A DNA stretch of 64,000 bases. It comes from Ralstonia pickettii DTP0602. GTDB taxonomy: Bacteria; Pseudomonadota; Gammaproteobacteria; Burkholderiales; Burkholderiaceae. The stretch lies in NCBI GenBank assembly GCA_000471925.1, contig CP006667.1, positions 1,488,001 through 1,552,000 on the forward strand, in the 5' to 3' direction. The stretch's first letter is position 1. The number at the start of each line of letters is the position of its first letter. A program made the translations under genes and the position numbers. Below, in pieces: positions 26,587-36,199 of this stretch. Under the pieces are notes generated by a model. That model had not been told where the DNA came from. It saw only the letters and a program-made list of their open reading frames with translations, and searched no databases.

Positions 26587-28356
26587 ATGGCAACCGGCAA
26601 AGGTGCGGCAGCTTCCACTCAGGAAGGCAAGTCCCAACCGTTCAAGTTCACGCCGGGGCCATTCGATCCAGCCACATGGCTGGAATGGTCCCGCCAGTGG
26701 CAGGGTACTGAAGGCAACGGCTACGCGGCCGCTCCGGGCATTCCTGGCCTGGACGCGCTGGCGGGCGTCAAGATCGAGCCAGCGCAGCTGGCCGATATCC
26801 AGAAGCGCTACATGAAGGACTTTTCGGTCCTGTGGCAGGCCATGGCCGAGGGCAAGCCCGAAGCCGCCGGACCGCTGCATGACCGGCGCTTTGCCGGCGA
26901 CGCGTGGCGCAACAACATGCCGTACCGCTTCGCCGCCGCGTTCTACCTGCTCAACGCGCGTGCCATGACCGAACTGGCCGACGCCGTCGAGGCCGACGCC
27001 AAGACCAGCCAGCGCATCCGCTTCGCGATCTCGCAGTGGGTCGATGCGATGTCGCCGGCGAACTTCCTGGTCACCAATCCCGAGGCGCAGCGCTTGCTGA
27101 TCGAATCCGGCGGCGAATCGCTGCGCGCCGGCGTGCGCAACATGCTGGAAGACCTGACGCGCGGCAAGATCTCGCAGACCGACGAGACCGCGTTCGAGGT
27201 CGGCCGCAATGTCGCGGTGACCGAAGGCGCGGTGGTCTACGAGAACGAGTACTTCCAGCTGCTGCAGTACAAGCCGCTGACCGACAAGGTCCATGCGCGC
27301 CCGCTGCTGCTGGTTCCGCCGTGCATCAACAAGTACTACATCCTCGACCTGCAGCCGGAAAGCTCGCTGGTGCGGCATGCGGTGGAGCAGGGGCATACGG
27401 TGTTCCTGGTGTCGTGGCGCAACCCCGATGCCAGCATGGCCGGGACTACCTGGGACGACTACATCGAGCACGCCGCCATCCGCGCCATTGAAGTCGCTCA
27501 GGACATCAGCGGCCAGGACAAGATCAATGTGCTCGGCTTCTGCGTGGGCGGCACCATCATCTCCACCGCGCTGGCGGTGATGGCCGCGCGCGGCCAGAAG
27601 CCCGCGGCCAGCCTGACGCTGCTGACCACGCTGCTGGACTTTGCCGATACTGGCATCCTCGACGTCTTTGTCGACGAGGCCCACGTGCAGCTGCGCGAAG
27701 CCACGATCGGCGGCGGCGCCGGTGGGCCGTGCTCGCTGCTGCGCGGCATCGAGCTGGCCAACACGTTCTCGTTCCTGCGCCCCAACGACCTAGTGTGGAA
27801 CTACGTGGTCGACAACTACCTGAAGGGCAACACGCCGGTGCCGTTCGACCTGTTGTTCTGGAACGGCGACGCCACCAACCTGCCGGGGCCGTGGTACTGC
27901 TGGTACCTGCGCCATACCTACCTGCAGAACGAGCTCAAGGTGCCGGGCAAGCTGACGGTGTCCGACACACCGGTGGACCTCGCCAGCATCGACGTGCCGA
28001 CCTATATCTACGGTTCGCGCGAGGACCATATCGTGCCGTGGACCGCCGCCTATGCCTCGACCGCGCTGCTGAAGAACAAGCTGCGCTTCGTGCTGGGTGC
28101 GTCCGGGCATATCGCCGGCGTGATCAACCCGCCGGTCAAGAACAAGCGCAGCCACTGGACCAACGATGCGTTGCCGGAGTCGCCGCAGCAATGGCTGGCC
28201 GGCGCCACCGAGCACCACGGCAGCTGGTGGCCGGACTGGACCGCATGGCTTGCAGGCCAGGCCGGCGCCAAGCGCGCGGCGCCCGCCGAGTATGGCAATG
28301 CGCGCCATCCCGCTATCGAACCCGCGCCTGGGCGTTACGTCAAAGCCAAGGCATGA
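26587..28356 (+). CDS. phaC: class I poly(3-hydroxyalkanoate) synthase PhaC
   Basis: A 589-residue class I PHA synthase, the same length as C. necator PhaC1. The lipase-like box GFCVGG places catalytic Cys at 319; D480 (REDHIVPW) and H508 (GASGHIAGV) complete the triad. The N-terminal ~200 residues form the granule- and dimer-related domain. It polymerises (R)-3-hydroxyacyl-CoA into storage polymer on granules in the cytoplasm. First gene of phaC-phaA-phaB; the ATG has an upstream purine-rich AGAGAGA. Compared with my memory of H16 PhaC1 it has scattered substitutions, for example the sequence VSDTPVDL instead of VCGVPVDL. Confidence 0.98.
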   Translation: MATGKGAAASTQEGKSQPFKFTPGPFDPATWLEWSRQWQGTEGNGYAAAPGIPGLDALAGVKIEPAQLADIQKRYMKDFSVLWQAMAEGKPEAAGPLHDRRFAGDAWRNNMPYRFAAAFYLLNARAMTELADAVEADAKTSQRIRFAISQWVDAMSPANFLVTNPEAQRLLIESGGESLRAGVRNMLEDLTRGKISQTDETAFEVGRNVAVTEGAVVYENEYFQLLQYKPLTDKVHARPLLLVPPCINKYYILDLQPESSLVRHAVEQGHTVFLVSWRNPDASMAGTTWDDYIEHAAIRAIEVAQDISGQDKINVLGFCVGGTIISTALAVMAARGQKPAASLTLLTTLLDFADTGILDVFVDEAHVQLREATIGGGAGGPCSLLRGIELANTFSFLRPNDLVWNYVVDNYLKGNTPVPFDLLFWNGDATNLPGPWYCWYLRHTYLQNELKVPGKLTVSDTPVDLASIDVPTYIYGSREDHIVPWTAAYASTALLKNKLRFVLGASGHIAGVINPPVKNKRSHWTNDALPESPQQWLAGATEHHGSWWPDWTAWLAGQAGAKRAAPAEYGNARHPAIEPAPGRYVKAKA

Positions 28357-28437
28357 TGCTTGCGTGATCGCCGGCGTGCGCCCTGGCGTCGCCGGCAAGA
28401 CCGCAGGTTCCCCCATTTTCCTTCGAGAGGACTAGAC

Positions 28438-29619
28438 ATGACCGACGTTGTCATCGTTTCCGCGGCTCGCACCGCAGTAGGCAAATTTGGCGGCTCGCTG
28501 GCCAAGATCCCGGCGCCCGAGCTGGGTGCCATCGCCATCAAGGCCGCGCTGGAGCGCGCCGGCATCAAGCCCGACCAGGTCAGTGAAGTCATCATGGGTC
28601 AGGTGCTGACCGCCGGCTCGGGCCAGAACCCCGCGCGCCAGGCCTCGATCAAGGCCGGCCTGCCGGCGATGGTGCCGGCCATGACCATCAACAAGGTGTG
28701 CGGCTCGGGCCTGAAGGCCGTGATGCTGGCCGCCAACGCCATCATGTCCGGCGAGGCCGAGATCGTGGTGGCCGGTGGCCAGGAGAACATGAGCGCCGCG
28801 CCGCACGTGCTGCCGGGCTCGCGCGACGGCTTCCGCATGGGCGACACCAAGCTGGTCGACACCATGATCGTCGACGGCCTGTGGGACGTGTACAACCAGT
28901 ACCACATGGGCATCACCGCCGAGAACGTGGCCAAGGAATACGGCATCACGCGCGAGGCGCAGGATGAATTTGCGGTCGGCTCGCAGAACAAGGCCGAAGC
29001 CGCGCAGAAGGCCGGCAAGTTCGACGAAGAGATCGTCCCGGTGCTGATCCCGCAGCGCAAGGGCGACCCGGTGGCCTTCAAGACCGACGAGTTCGTGCGC
29101 CAGGGCGCCACGCTGGACAGCATGTCCGGCCTCAGGCCCGCCTTTGACAAGGCTGGCTCCGTGACTGCCGCCAACGCCTCGGGCCTGAACGACGGCGCCG
29201 CCGCGGTGGTGGTGATGTCGGCCGCCAAGGCCAAGGAACTGGGCCTGACGCCGCTGGCCACGATCAAGAGCTACGCCAACGCCGGTGTCGATCCCAAGGT
29301 GATGGGCATGGGCCCGGTGCCGGCCTCCAAGCGCGCCCTGTCGCGCGCCGGCTGGACCCCGCAGGACCTGGACCTGATGGAAATCAACGAGGCCTTCGCC
29401 GCGCAGGCGCTGGCAGTGCACCAGCAGATGGGCTGGGATACCTCCAAGGTCAACGTGAACGGCGGCGCCATTGCCATCGGCCACCCGATCGGCGCGTCGG
29501 GCTGCCGTATCCTGGTGACGCTGCTGCACGAGATGAAGCGTCGTGACGCGAAGAAGGGCCTGGCCTCGCTGTGCATCGGCGGCGGCATGGGCGTGGCGCT
29601 GGCAGTCGAGCGCAACTAA
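28438..29619 (+). CDS. phaA: acetyl-CoA acetyltransferase PhaA (beta-ketothiolase)
   Basis: A 393-residue biosynthetic thiolase that joins two acetyl-CoA into acetoacetyl-CoA. The active residues are at the positions known for the C. necator enzyme: C88 (VCGSGL), H349 (GHPIGASG) and C379 (CIGGGMG). The start is the ATG at 28438 after a GAGAGGACTAGAC lead, 81 bases behind phaC; the frame is open upstream to 28360. Second gene of the pha operon. It supplies PhaB with its substrate. Confidence 0.98.
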   Translation: MTDVVIVSAARTAVGKFGGSLAKIPAPELGAIAIKAALERAGIKPDQVSEVIMGQVLTAGSGQNPARQASIKAGLPAMVPAMTINKVCGSGLKAVMLAANAIMSGEAEIVVAGGQENMSAAPHVLPGSRDGFRMGDTKLVDTMIVDGLWDVYNQYHMGITAENVAKEYGITREAQDEFAVGSQNKAEAAQKAGKFDEEIVPVLIPQRKGDPVAFKTDEFVRQGATLDSMSGLRPAFDKAGSVTAANASGLNDGAAAVVVMSAAKAKELGLTPLATIKSYANAGVDPKVMGMGPVPASKRALSRAGWTPQDLDLMEINEAFAAQALAVHQQMGWDTSKVNVNGGAIAIGHPIGASGCRILVTLLHEMKRRDAKKGLASLCIGGGMGVALAVERN

Positions 29620-29695
29620 GGAAGGGGTTTTCCGGGGCCGCGCGCGGTTGGCGCGGACCCGTTGACGATAACGAAGAGCCAATCAAGGAGTGGAC

Positions 29696-30436
29696 ATGAC
29701 TCAGCGCATTGCGTATGTGACCGGCGGCATGGGCGGTATCGGAACCGCCATCTGCCAGCGGCTTGCCAAGGATGGCTTTCGTGTGGTGGCCGGCTGCGGC
29801 CCCAATTCGCCGCGCCGTGAAAGGTGGCTCGAGCAGCAGAAGGCGCTCGGCTTCGACTTTGTTGCCTCGGAAGGCAACGTGGCTGACTGGGACTCGACCA
29901 AGACGGCATTCGACAAGGTCAAGGCCGAGGTCGGCGAGGTCGACGTACTGATCAACAATGCCGGCATCACCCGCGACGTGGTGTTCCGCAAGATGACCCG
30001 CGCCGACTGGGATGCGGTGATCGACACCAACCTGACCTCGCTGTTCAACGTCACCAAGCAGGTGATCGACGGCATGGCGGACCGCGGCTGGGGCCGTATC
30101 GTCAACATCTCGTCGGTGAACGGGCAGAAGGGCCAGTTCGGCCAGACCAACTACTCCACCGCCAAGGCCGGCCTGCACGGCTTCACCATGGCGCTGGCGC
30201 AGGAAGTGGCGACCAAGGGTGTGACCGTGAACACGGTGTCGCCCGGCTATATCGCCACCGACATGGTCAAGGCGATCCGCCAGGACGTGCTCGACAAGAT
30301 CGTCGGGACGATCCCGGTCAAGCGCCTGGGCGAGCCGGAAGAGATCGCTTCGATCTGCGCCTGGCTGTCGTCGGACGAATCCGGTTTCTCGACCGGCGCC
30401 GACTTCTCGCTCAACGGCGGCCTGCACATGGGCTGA
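29696..30436 (+). CDS. phaB: acetoacetyl-CoA reductase PhaB (NADPH)
   Basis: A 246-residue SDR. The dinucleotide site is TGGMGGIGTA, the catalytic Ser-Tyr-Lys are in NISSVNG and YSTAKAG, and the protein ends at NGGLHMG. It reduces acetoacetyl-CoA to (R)-3-hydroxybutyryl-CoA, the PhaC substrate. An AAGGAG ribosome site lies before the ATG at 29696 and the gene starts 76 bases after phaA. A strong hairpin without a T-run follows about 100 bases later. Confidence 0.98.
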   Translation: MTQRIAYVTGGMGGIGTAICQRLAKDGFRVVAGCGPNSPRRERWLEQQKALGFDFVASEGNVADWDSTKTAFDKVKAEVGEVDVLINNAGITRDVVFRKMTRADWDAVIDTNLTSLFNVTKQVIDGMADRGWGRIVNISSVNGQKGQFGQTNYSTAKAGLHGFTMALAQEVATKGVTVNTVSPGYIATDMVKAIRQDVLDKIVGTIPVKRLGEPEEIASICAWLSSDESGFSTGADFSLNGGLHMG

Positions 30437-30533
30437 CCTGCCGGCGAGTCCGGCAGCCCGCGCCGGCGCCCGCGTTTTTGCGGTGCAGCCAGCGCGGCGC
30501 ACAAGGCGGCGGACGCTTTATTTCGCCGCCTGT

Positions 30534-30558
30534 TTCGCGGGCCGCCACGGCCCGCGAA
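30534..30558 (+). terminator. strong hairpin after phaB
   Basis: TTCGCGGGCCG and CGGCCCGCGAA form an 11-pair stem with a three-base loop, about 100 bases behind phaB. The right side continues TCGTTTCC, so there is no real T-run; it may terminate with Rho or protect the phaCAB mRNA end rather than terminate by itself. Confidence 0.5.
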
Positions 30559-30872
30559 TCGTTTCCGCGAGGGCGGTTTTCGACCGTTCTTGCGCGGATT
30601 CACCGGGTTTTCCTTAACCCTGTCCGCTTTTCTTAGTGCTTTGTTGGGCATAGAATCAGGGCAGCGGCGTAGCCAGCACCATAGTCGTGCAGCGCAGCCC
30701 TCGCGGGGGCGAGGTTTTGAGCCGCAACGCGCAGCCATGCGCGAAAGGCCACAAAAAGTCCGCAAAAAGGCCGGCACGACAATAAGCAGATGGCGCAGGC
30801 GGTACCGATTTGCGCACTGCACCCCATGCGGTGCAGCAGCGCGCAAACAGACGACACAAGGACAGAGCACCG
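30559..30872 (+). promoter_or_regulatory. phaR upstream region
   Basis: A 314-base region without a gene between the phaB hairpin and phaR. A TAGAAT hexamer at 30651-30656 could be a -10 element, but the -35 position is weak. Near the end a bulged inverted repeat (30809-30847) built of TTTGCGC/GCGCAAA and CTGCACC/GGTGCAG lies just before the phaR start. PhaR of this genus is described as autoregulated, and TGC-rich inverted sites are reported for PhaR relatives, so this is a candidate operator, by inference. Confidence 0.5.
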
Positions 30873-31424
30873 ATGGCCACGACCAAAAAAGGCGCAGAGC
30901 GACTGATCAAGAAGTATCCCAACCGCAGGCTCTACGATACCCAGACCAGCACCTACATCACCCTGGCCGACGTCAAGCAGCTGGTCATGGATTCCGAGGA
31001 GTTCAAGGTCGTCGACGCCAAGTCTGGGGATGAACTGACCCGCAGCATATTGCTGCAGATCATCCTGGAAGAAGAGACCGGCGGCGTGCCGATGTTCTCC
31101 AGCGCCATGCTGTCGCAGATCATCCGCTTCTACGGTCATGCCATGCAGGGCATGATGGGCACCTACCTGGAAAAGAATATCCAGGCCTTCATCGACATCC
31201 AGAACAAGCTGGCCGAGAACTCCAAGGGCCTGTATTCCGGCGAAGCCTTCAGCCCCGACATGTGGTCGCAGTTCATGAACATGCAGGGCCCGATGATGCA
31301 GGGCATGATGAGCAACTACATCGAGCAGAGCAAGAACCTGTTCGTGCAGATGCAGGAGCAGATGCAGAGCCAGGCCAAGAATATGTTCGGGACCTTCCCG
31401 TTCAACCAGCCGGACAAGAAGTAA
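30873..31424 (+). CDS. phaR: PHA granule-associated regulator PhaR
   Basis: A 183-residue regulator with the PHB/PHA accumulation DNA-binding domain at the N-terminus (KKYPNRRLYDTQTSTYITLADVK) and the PHB_acc domain after it, then a hydrophobic Met- and Gln-rich C-terminal helix (MQGPMMQGMMSNYIEQSKNLFVQMQEQMQ). In C. necator PhaR represses phaP and itself and leaves DNA by binding PHB granules. The ATG at 30873 gives the length known for that protein; an in-frame start at 30810 is unlikely. It is the last of the pha genes, with its own upstream region. Confidence 0.97.
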   Translation: MATTKKGAERLIKKYPNRRLYDTQTSTYITLADVKQLVMDSEEFKVVDAKSGDELTRSILLQIILEEETGGVPMFSSAMLSQIIRFYGHAMQGMMGTYLEKNIQAFIDIQNKLAENSKGLYSGEAFSPDMWSQFMNMQGPMMQGMMSNYIEQSKNLFVQMQEQMQSQAKNMFGTFPFNQPDKK

Positions 31425-31658
31425 GAGTTGTTAGTGGCGGGCCGGCCGGTCCGCCGGTTCCGCTGCGTGCTTCGCTGTACTTCCCGGTACGACCAGCGGC
31501 GCAACGCCCAAAGCAGGTAAAATGCTGCCCTCCTGAACTGGCGGCTCATCTAGCGGACTCGCCTGCAAAGCGCGAATCCCGATGCCCTCCAGAATCCACC
31601 GTCACTTCCCGTTGCCCGCCCGCGAAGCCGGCGCACGCTGCCTGGCGCAGTCCTGAAT

Positions 31659-32627
31659 ATGAGCCGGCTGTTCCTCGCCCCGATGGAGGGGCTTGCCGAC
31701 TATGTCCTGCGCGACGTACTGACCGACACCGGCAGATACGACGGATGCGTGTCCGAATTCGTCCGCGTGACAGGCTCGCTACTTCCCGCGCGCGTCTACG
31801 AGCGGGATACCCCTGAGATCCTGGACGGCGGCTATACCCGCAGCGGTACGCCGATGGTGATCCAGCTGCTGGGCAGCGATCCGGAATGGCTGGCGCGCAA
31901 TGCGGCCTATGCCGCGACCCTGTCGCCGCATGGGATCGACCTGAACTTCGGCTGTCCCGCAAAAGTCGTCAACCGTCACGGCGGCGGCGCCATGCTGCTG
32001 GCGAACCCTGAACTGCTGAACCAGATCGTTGCGTCCGTGCGCGCGGCGGTGCCGGCGCACATCGCCGTGACGGCAAAAATGCGGCTGGGGGTCTCGGATA
32101 CGTCGCTGGCGCTCGACTGTGCCACCGCGCTGGCGGAAGGCGGCGCGGCCTCTCTCGTGGTGCATGCCCGGACGCGCGATCATGGCTACCGGCCGCCGGC
32201 CCACTGGGAGTGGATCGCGCGCATTGCGACTGCCGTGGACGTGCCGGTCATTGCCAATGGCGAAGTCTGGACCGTCGCCGACTGGGAGCGCTGCCGGGAC
32301 GTCAGCGGCTGTGCCGACGTGATGATCGGGCGAGGCGCCGTGTCCGATCCCTTCCTGGCGCTGCGGATCCGCGGACTGATGGACAGCACGCCGTCCGCGG
32401 AGGAATGGCCGCTCGTGCTGCGCCAGATCACTGCCTACCTGAAGAAGCTCCATGCCCGTATCGCCTCTTGCCACGAGCACGGGCGCGTCAAATTGTGGCT
32501 CAGCTATCTCAAACGCACATGGCCGCAGGCCGCCGAGCTACATGCCGCGATCCGGCGCATGCATGACTCCCTCGAGATCCAGGGTGTGCTGGAAAGCCTG
32601 CCAGGGGCCGCTTCCGCGCGGGAATGA
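31659..32627 (+). CDS. tRNA-dihydrouridine synthase (DusC type)
   Basis: A 322-residue flavoenzyme. The N-terminal APMEGLADYVLRDVLTDTGRYDG and the catalytic-Cys segment GIDLNFGCPAKVVNRHGGGAMLL are diagnostic of the Dus family; ARTRDHGY and IANGEVWT are further family blocks. The length and the opening resemble E. coli DusC, which reduces U16 in tRNA; DusA/B are less alike. It is preceded by a TAAAAT hexamer at about 31517 that may be a -10. It follows phaR by 234 bases and precedes rimO on the same strand. Confidence 0.92.
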   Translation: MSRLFLAPMEGLADYVLRDVLTDTGRYDGCVSEFVRVTGSLLPARVYERDTPEILDGGYTRSGTPMVIQLLGSDPEWLARNAAYAATLSPHGIDLNFGCPAKVVNRHGGGAMLLANPELLNQIVASVRAAVPAHIAVTAKMRLGVSDTSLALDCATALAEGGAASLVVHARTRDHGYRPPAHWEWIARIATAVDVPVIANGEVWTVADWERCRDVSGCADVMIGRGAVSDPFLALRIRGLMDSTPSAEEWPLVLRQITAYLKKLHARIASCHEHGRVKLWLSYLKRTWPQAAELHAAIRRMHDSLEIQGVLESLPGAASARE

Positions 32628-32762
32628 TGCGGCGTTGCCGCCTTCTGCTTCCCCATGTGTGGAGTCAGGCGCCGAGAAATCATGGCGAACGGTTAAAATG
32701 TTTGATTGGCTTAAATCCTGGCGGCCATGTCCCGCCCGCTTGCCCCACATTCGGATTGCACT

Positions 32763-34142
32763 GTGAAAAACCCTTCAGAATCAACGACCCAGAAAGACCA
32801 TAGTCCGCGTGTGGGATTCGTTTCGCTTGGCTGCCCCAAGGCCCTGGTCGACTCCGAGCAGATCATCACCCAGCTGCGCGCCGAGGGCTACGCCATCAGC
32901 GGCACCTATGACGGCGCCGACCTTGTCGTGGTCAACACCTGCGGCTTTATCGACGAGGCCGTGCAGGAGAGCCTGGATGCCATCGGCGAGGCACTGACCG
33001 AGAACGGCAAGGTCATCGTGACCGGCTGCCTGGGGGCCAAGAAGGATGCCGCGGGTCACGACATCGTGTCTTCGGTGCACCCGAAGGTGCTGGCCGTGAC
33101 CGGCCCGCACGCGCTGGGCGAGGTAATGCAGGCGGTGCACACGCACCTGCCCAAGCCGCACGACCCGTTTACCGACCTGGTCCCCGCGGCCGGCATCAAG
33201 CTCACGCCCAAGCACTACGCCTACCTGAAGATCTCCGAGGGCTGCAACCACCGCTGCTCGTTCTGCATCATCCCGTCGATGCGCGGCGACCTGGTGTCGC
33301 GCCCGGTGGCGGAGGTCATGCTTGAGGCCGAGAACCTGTTCAAGGCCGGCGTCAAGGAACTGCTGGTGATCTCGCAGGACACCAGCGCCTACGGCGTAGA
33401 CGTGAAGTACCGCACCGGCTTCTGGAACGGCCGCCCGCTCAAGACCCGCATGACTGAACTGGTGGCAGCTTTGGGCGAACTGGCGGCGCAGTACGGCGCC
33501 TGGGTGCGGCTGCACTATGTGTACCCGTACCCGCACGTCGACGAGATCATCCCGCTGATGTCGCAGGGCCACGTGCTGCCGTACCTGGATGTGCCGCTGC
33601 AGCATGCGCATCCGGACGTGCTCAAGCGCATGAAGCGCCCGGCCAATGCCGAGAAGACCATGGACCGCATCCGCGCCTGGCGCGAGATCTGCCCGGAGCT
33701 GACTATCCGCAGTACCTTTATCGCAGGCTTTCCCGGCGAGACCGAGGCCGAGTTCCAGACGCTGCTCGACTTTATCGCCGAGGCCGAGCTGGATCGCGTC
33801 GGCTGCTTTGCCTACTCTCCGGTTGAGGGCGCCACGGCCAACGACCTGCCGGGCGCGCTGCCCGACGAGGTGCGTGAGGAACGTCGTGCGCGCTTCATGG
33901 AAGTGGCCGAGGAAGTGTCGGCACGCCGCCTGCAGCGCAAGGTCGGCCAGACCCTGCGCGTGCTGGTGGACGAGCTCAACCAGGATGGCGGCATCGGCCG
34001 CTCCTCCGCCGATGCACCCGAGATCGACGGCCTGGTCTATATCGCGCCGCCGGAACGCACCTCGCAGCGCTATCGCGCCGGCGAATTCGTCGACGTGAAG
34101 ATCACCGGTGCCGACGGGCACGACCTGTGGGGCGAAGTCTGA
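32763..34142 (+). CDS. rimO: ribosomal protein S12 methylthiotransferase RimO
   Basis: A 459-residue radical-SAM methylthiotransferase. The UPF0004 domain opens [16 protein letters not shown] with its first cluster Cys, the radical-SAM triad is [11 protein letters not shown], and a TRAM domain ends the chain. It methylthiolates Asp88 of ribosomal protein S12. GTG at 32763 is proposed as the start because the conserved part follows closely; the ATG at 32727 would add 12 residues. It lies 95 bases before bktB, but is not obviously related to PHA metabolism. Confidence 0.94.
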   Translation: MKNPSESTTQKDHSPRVGFVSLGCPKALVDSEQIITQLRAEGYAISGTYDGADLVVVNTCGFIDEAVQESLDAIGEALTENGKVIVTGCLGAKKDAAGHDIVSSVHPKVLAVTGPHALGEVMQAVHTHLPKPHDPFTDLVPAAGIKLTPKHYAYLKISEGCNHRCSFCIIPSMRGDLVSRPVAEVMLEAENLFKAGVKELLVISQDTSAYGVDVKYRTGFWNGRPLKTRMTELVAALGELAAQYGAWVRLHYVYPYPHVDEIIPLMSQGHVLPYLDVPLQHAHPDVLKRMKRPANAEKTMDRIRAWREICPELTIRSTFIAGFPGETEAEFQTLLDFIAEAELDRVGCFAYSPVEGATANDLPGALPDEVREERRARFMEVAEEVSARRLQRKVGQTLRVLVDELNQDGGIGRSSADAPEIDGLVYIAPPERTSQRYRAGEFVDVKITGADGHDLWGEV

Positions 34143-34237
34143 ACCGAGCAGTCGAATAGGTAAAAGTACGGTCGTTCGATTCCTCCGGCGTCCCGCTATA
34201 CTGTGCGGTGCAACATAACCCCCCCTGGAGACAAGTC

Positions 34238-35422
34238 ATGACGCGTGAAGTCGTAGTGGTGAGCGGTGTTCGTACCGCGATCGGGACCTTTGGCGGCGGC
34301 CTGAAGGACGTGGCGCCGTCCGAACTGGGCGCGCTGGTGGTGCGCGAGGCGCTGGCCCGCGCCCAGGTGTCGGGCGACGACGTCGGCCATGTGGTGTTCG
34401 GCAACGTGATCCAGACCGAACCCCGCGACATGTACCTGGGCCGCGTCGCGGCCGTCAACGGCGGCGTGTCGACCAACGCACCCGCCCTGACCGTCAACCG
34501 CCTGTGCGGCTCGGGCCTGCAGGCCATCATCAGTGCCGCGCAGACCATCCTGCTGGGCGATACCGACGTGGCCATCGGCGGCGGTGCCGAGAGCATGAGC
34601 CGCGCGCCGTACCTGGCGCCGGCGGCCCGCTGGGGCGCCCGCATGGGCGATGCCGGCCTGGTCGACATGATGCTGGGCGCGCTGCACGATCCTTTCCACC
34701 GCATCCACATGGGCGTGACCGCCGAGAACGTCGCCAAGGAATACGACATCTCGCGCGCGCAGCAGGACGAGGCCGCGCTGGAGTCGCACCGCCGCGCCTC
34801 GGCCGCGATCAAGGCCGGCTATTTCAAGGACCAGATCGTCCCGGTGGTGACCAAGGGCCGCAAGGGCGATGTCACCTTCGACACTGACGAGCACGTGCGC
34901 CATGACGCCACCATGGACGACATGACCAAGCTGCGTCCGGTCTTCGTCAAGGAGAACGGCACGGTTACGGCCGGCAATGCCTCGGGCCTGAACGACGCCG
35001 CCGCCGCGGTGGTGATGATGGAGCGCGCCGAAGCCGAGCGCCGCGGCCTGAAGCCGCTGGCGCGCCTGGTGTCGTACGGCCATGCCGGCGTCGACCCCAA
35101 GACCATGGGCATCGGCCCGGTGCCGGCGACCAAGATCGCGCTGGAGCGTGCCGGCCTGCAGGTGTCGGACCTGGACGTGATCGAAGCCAATGAGGCCTTT
35201 GCCGCGCAGGCCTGCGCGGTGACCAAGGCGCTCGGCCTGGATCCGGCCAAGGTCAACCCGAACGGCTCGGGCATCTCGCTGGGCCACCCGATCGGCGCCA
35301 CCGGTGCGCTGATTACGGTGAAGGCGCTGCACGAGCTGCAACGCGTGCAGGGCCGCTACGCGCTGGTGACGATGTGCATCGGCGGCGGGCAGGGCATTGC
35401 CGCCATCTTCGAACGGATCTGA
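34238..35422 (+). CDS. bktB: beta-ketothiolase BktB
   Basis: A 394-residue thiolase. C90 (NRLCGSGLQ), the GHPIGATG His and MCIGGGQG Cys are all present. It matches from memory the sequence and length of C. necator BktB, which condenses acetyl-CoA with longer acyl-CoA such as propionyl-CoA, so that 3-hydroxyvalerate units can enter the polymer. The start is ATG 34238 after CTGGAGACAAG; the frame opens at 34208. It stands downstream of rimO rather than next to phaA, as in H16. Confidence 0.97.
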   Translation: MTREVVVVSGVRTAIGTFGGGLKDVAPSELGALVVREALARAQVSGDDVGHVVFGNVIQTEPRDMYLGRVAAVNGGVSTNAPALTVNRLCGSGLQAIISAAQTILLGDTDVAIGGGAESMSRAPYLAPAARWGARMGDAGLVDMMLGALHDPFHRIHMGVTAENVAKEYDISRAQQDEAALESHRRASAAIKAGYFKDQIVPVVTKGRKGDVTFDTDEHVRHDATMDDMTKLRPVFVKENGTVTAGNASGLNDAAAAVVMMERAEAERRGLKPLARLVSYGHAGVDPKTMGIGPVPATKIALERAGLQVSDLDVIEANEAFAAQACAVTKALGLDPAKVNPNGSGISLGHPIGATGALITVKALHELQRVQGRYALVTMCIGGGQGIAAIFERI

Positions 35423-35430
35423 GGTACGCC

Positions 35431-36048
35431 TTGCGCCTGGCTTTGCTGACAAAGACCATTCCGGCCCTGGCTGCCGTGTTCGCCCTGGCGGGTGCGGCGC
35501 AGGCGGCGCCTGACACCGAGTTGTCGACCGGTCCTGTGGGAACGGCGTCAGGCGGCGGGGAAGGCCTGGGCATCAACCAGGCCATCCGCGATGGCGAAGC
35601 CCGGCGCGGCGCTTCATTGTCCACCGGGGCGCCCAAACCGTTGGCGCCCCGTTCGGAATATTCATCGTTGCCGGTCTACGTTGGCAAGGTCGGCGACCAG
35701 CCGGTGCGGCTGCGCCTGGGCCCCAAGCCCGACGAGCGTGACAGCGTGCGCGGCGAATACACCGGCCGCGGCGCAGGTGTCCGGCTGCTGGCCGGCGAGT
35801 GGGAAAACGGTGCCTTCCTGATGGAAGAATCCGACGACGGCAAGCGCGTGTCGGGCAACTGGGAGGGCAATATCGACGCCAGCGGCGCCGTGCGCGGCAC
35901 CTGGACCGACGCCTTTAACCCGGCCATCGTGCTGCCGTTCTTTATCCGGCCGCTGGGCGTGCTGGTGATTCCCCCGTTCGACATGACGCCCAACAGCGGC
36001 GTCACCTACGCGCCGCCGCCGCCGAAGTCCTCGATTTCCGGTTGGTAA
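35431..36048 (+). CDS. exported protein of unknown function downstream of bktB
   Basis: A 205-residue protein, unrecognised. A TTG at 35431, 8 bases after the bktB stop with GAGG seven bases ahead, gives a proper signal peptide (RLALLTKTIPALAAVFALAGAAQA, cleavage after AQA). The mature part has a Gly/Ser-rich lead, a central beta-type region with repeated turns (VYVGKVGDQPVRLRLG, GEYTGRGAGVRLLAGEWENG, SGNWEGNIDASGAVRGTWTD) and a hydrophobic-Pro C-terminus. The internal pattern resembles lipocalin-like or META-type beta sheets, but no family is claimed. Tight spacing suggests co-expression with bktB. Confidence 0.75.
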   Translation: MRLALLTKTIPALAAVFALAGAAQAAPDTELSTGPVGTASGGGEGLGINQAIRDGEARRGASLSTGAPKPLAPRSEYSSLPVYVGKVGDQPVRLRLGPKPDERDSVRGEYTGRGAGVRLLAGEWENGAFLMEESDDGKRVSGNWEGNIDASGAVRGTWTDAFNPAIVLPFFIRPLGVLVIPPFDMTPNSGVTYAPPPPKSSISGW

Positions 36049-36199
36049 CCCTGCTTGCGGTGCGGGTCGCCACGATTGCCGGTGGCGCGGCCGGCATTTG
36101 CTGGTAAGCTCGAAGGCTCATCCCGTCTCATTGCTGACCGGCCCGCGCGAAGCCCTGGCGGTATTGCGCCGTCCGGACGGCACCAGCAAGGAATCCGCC

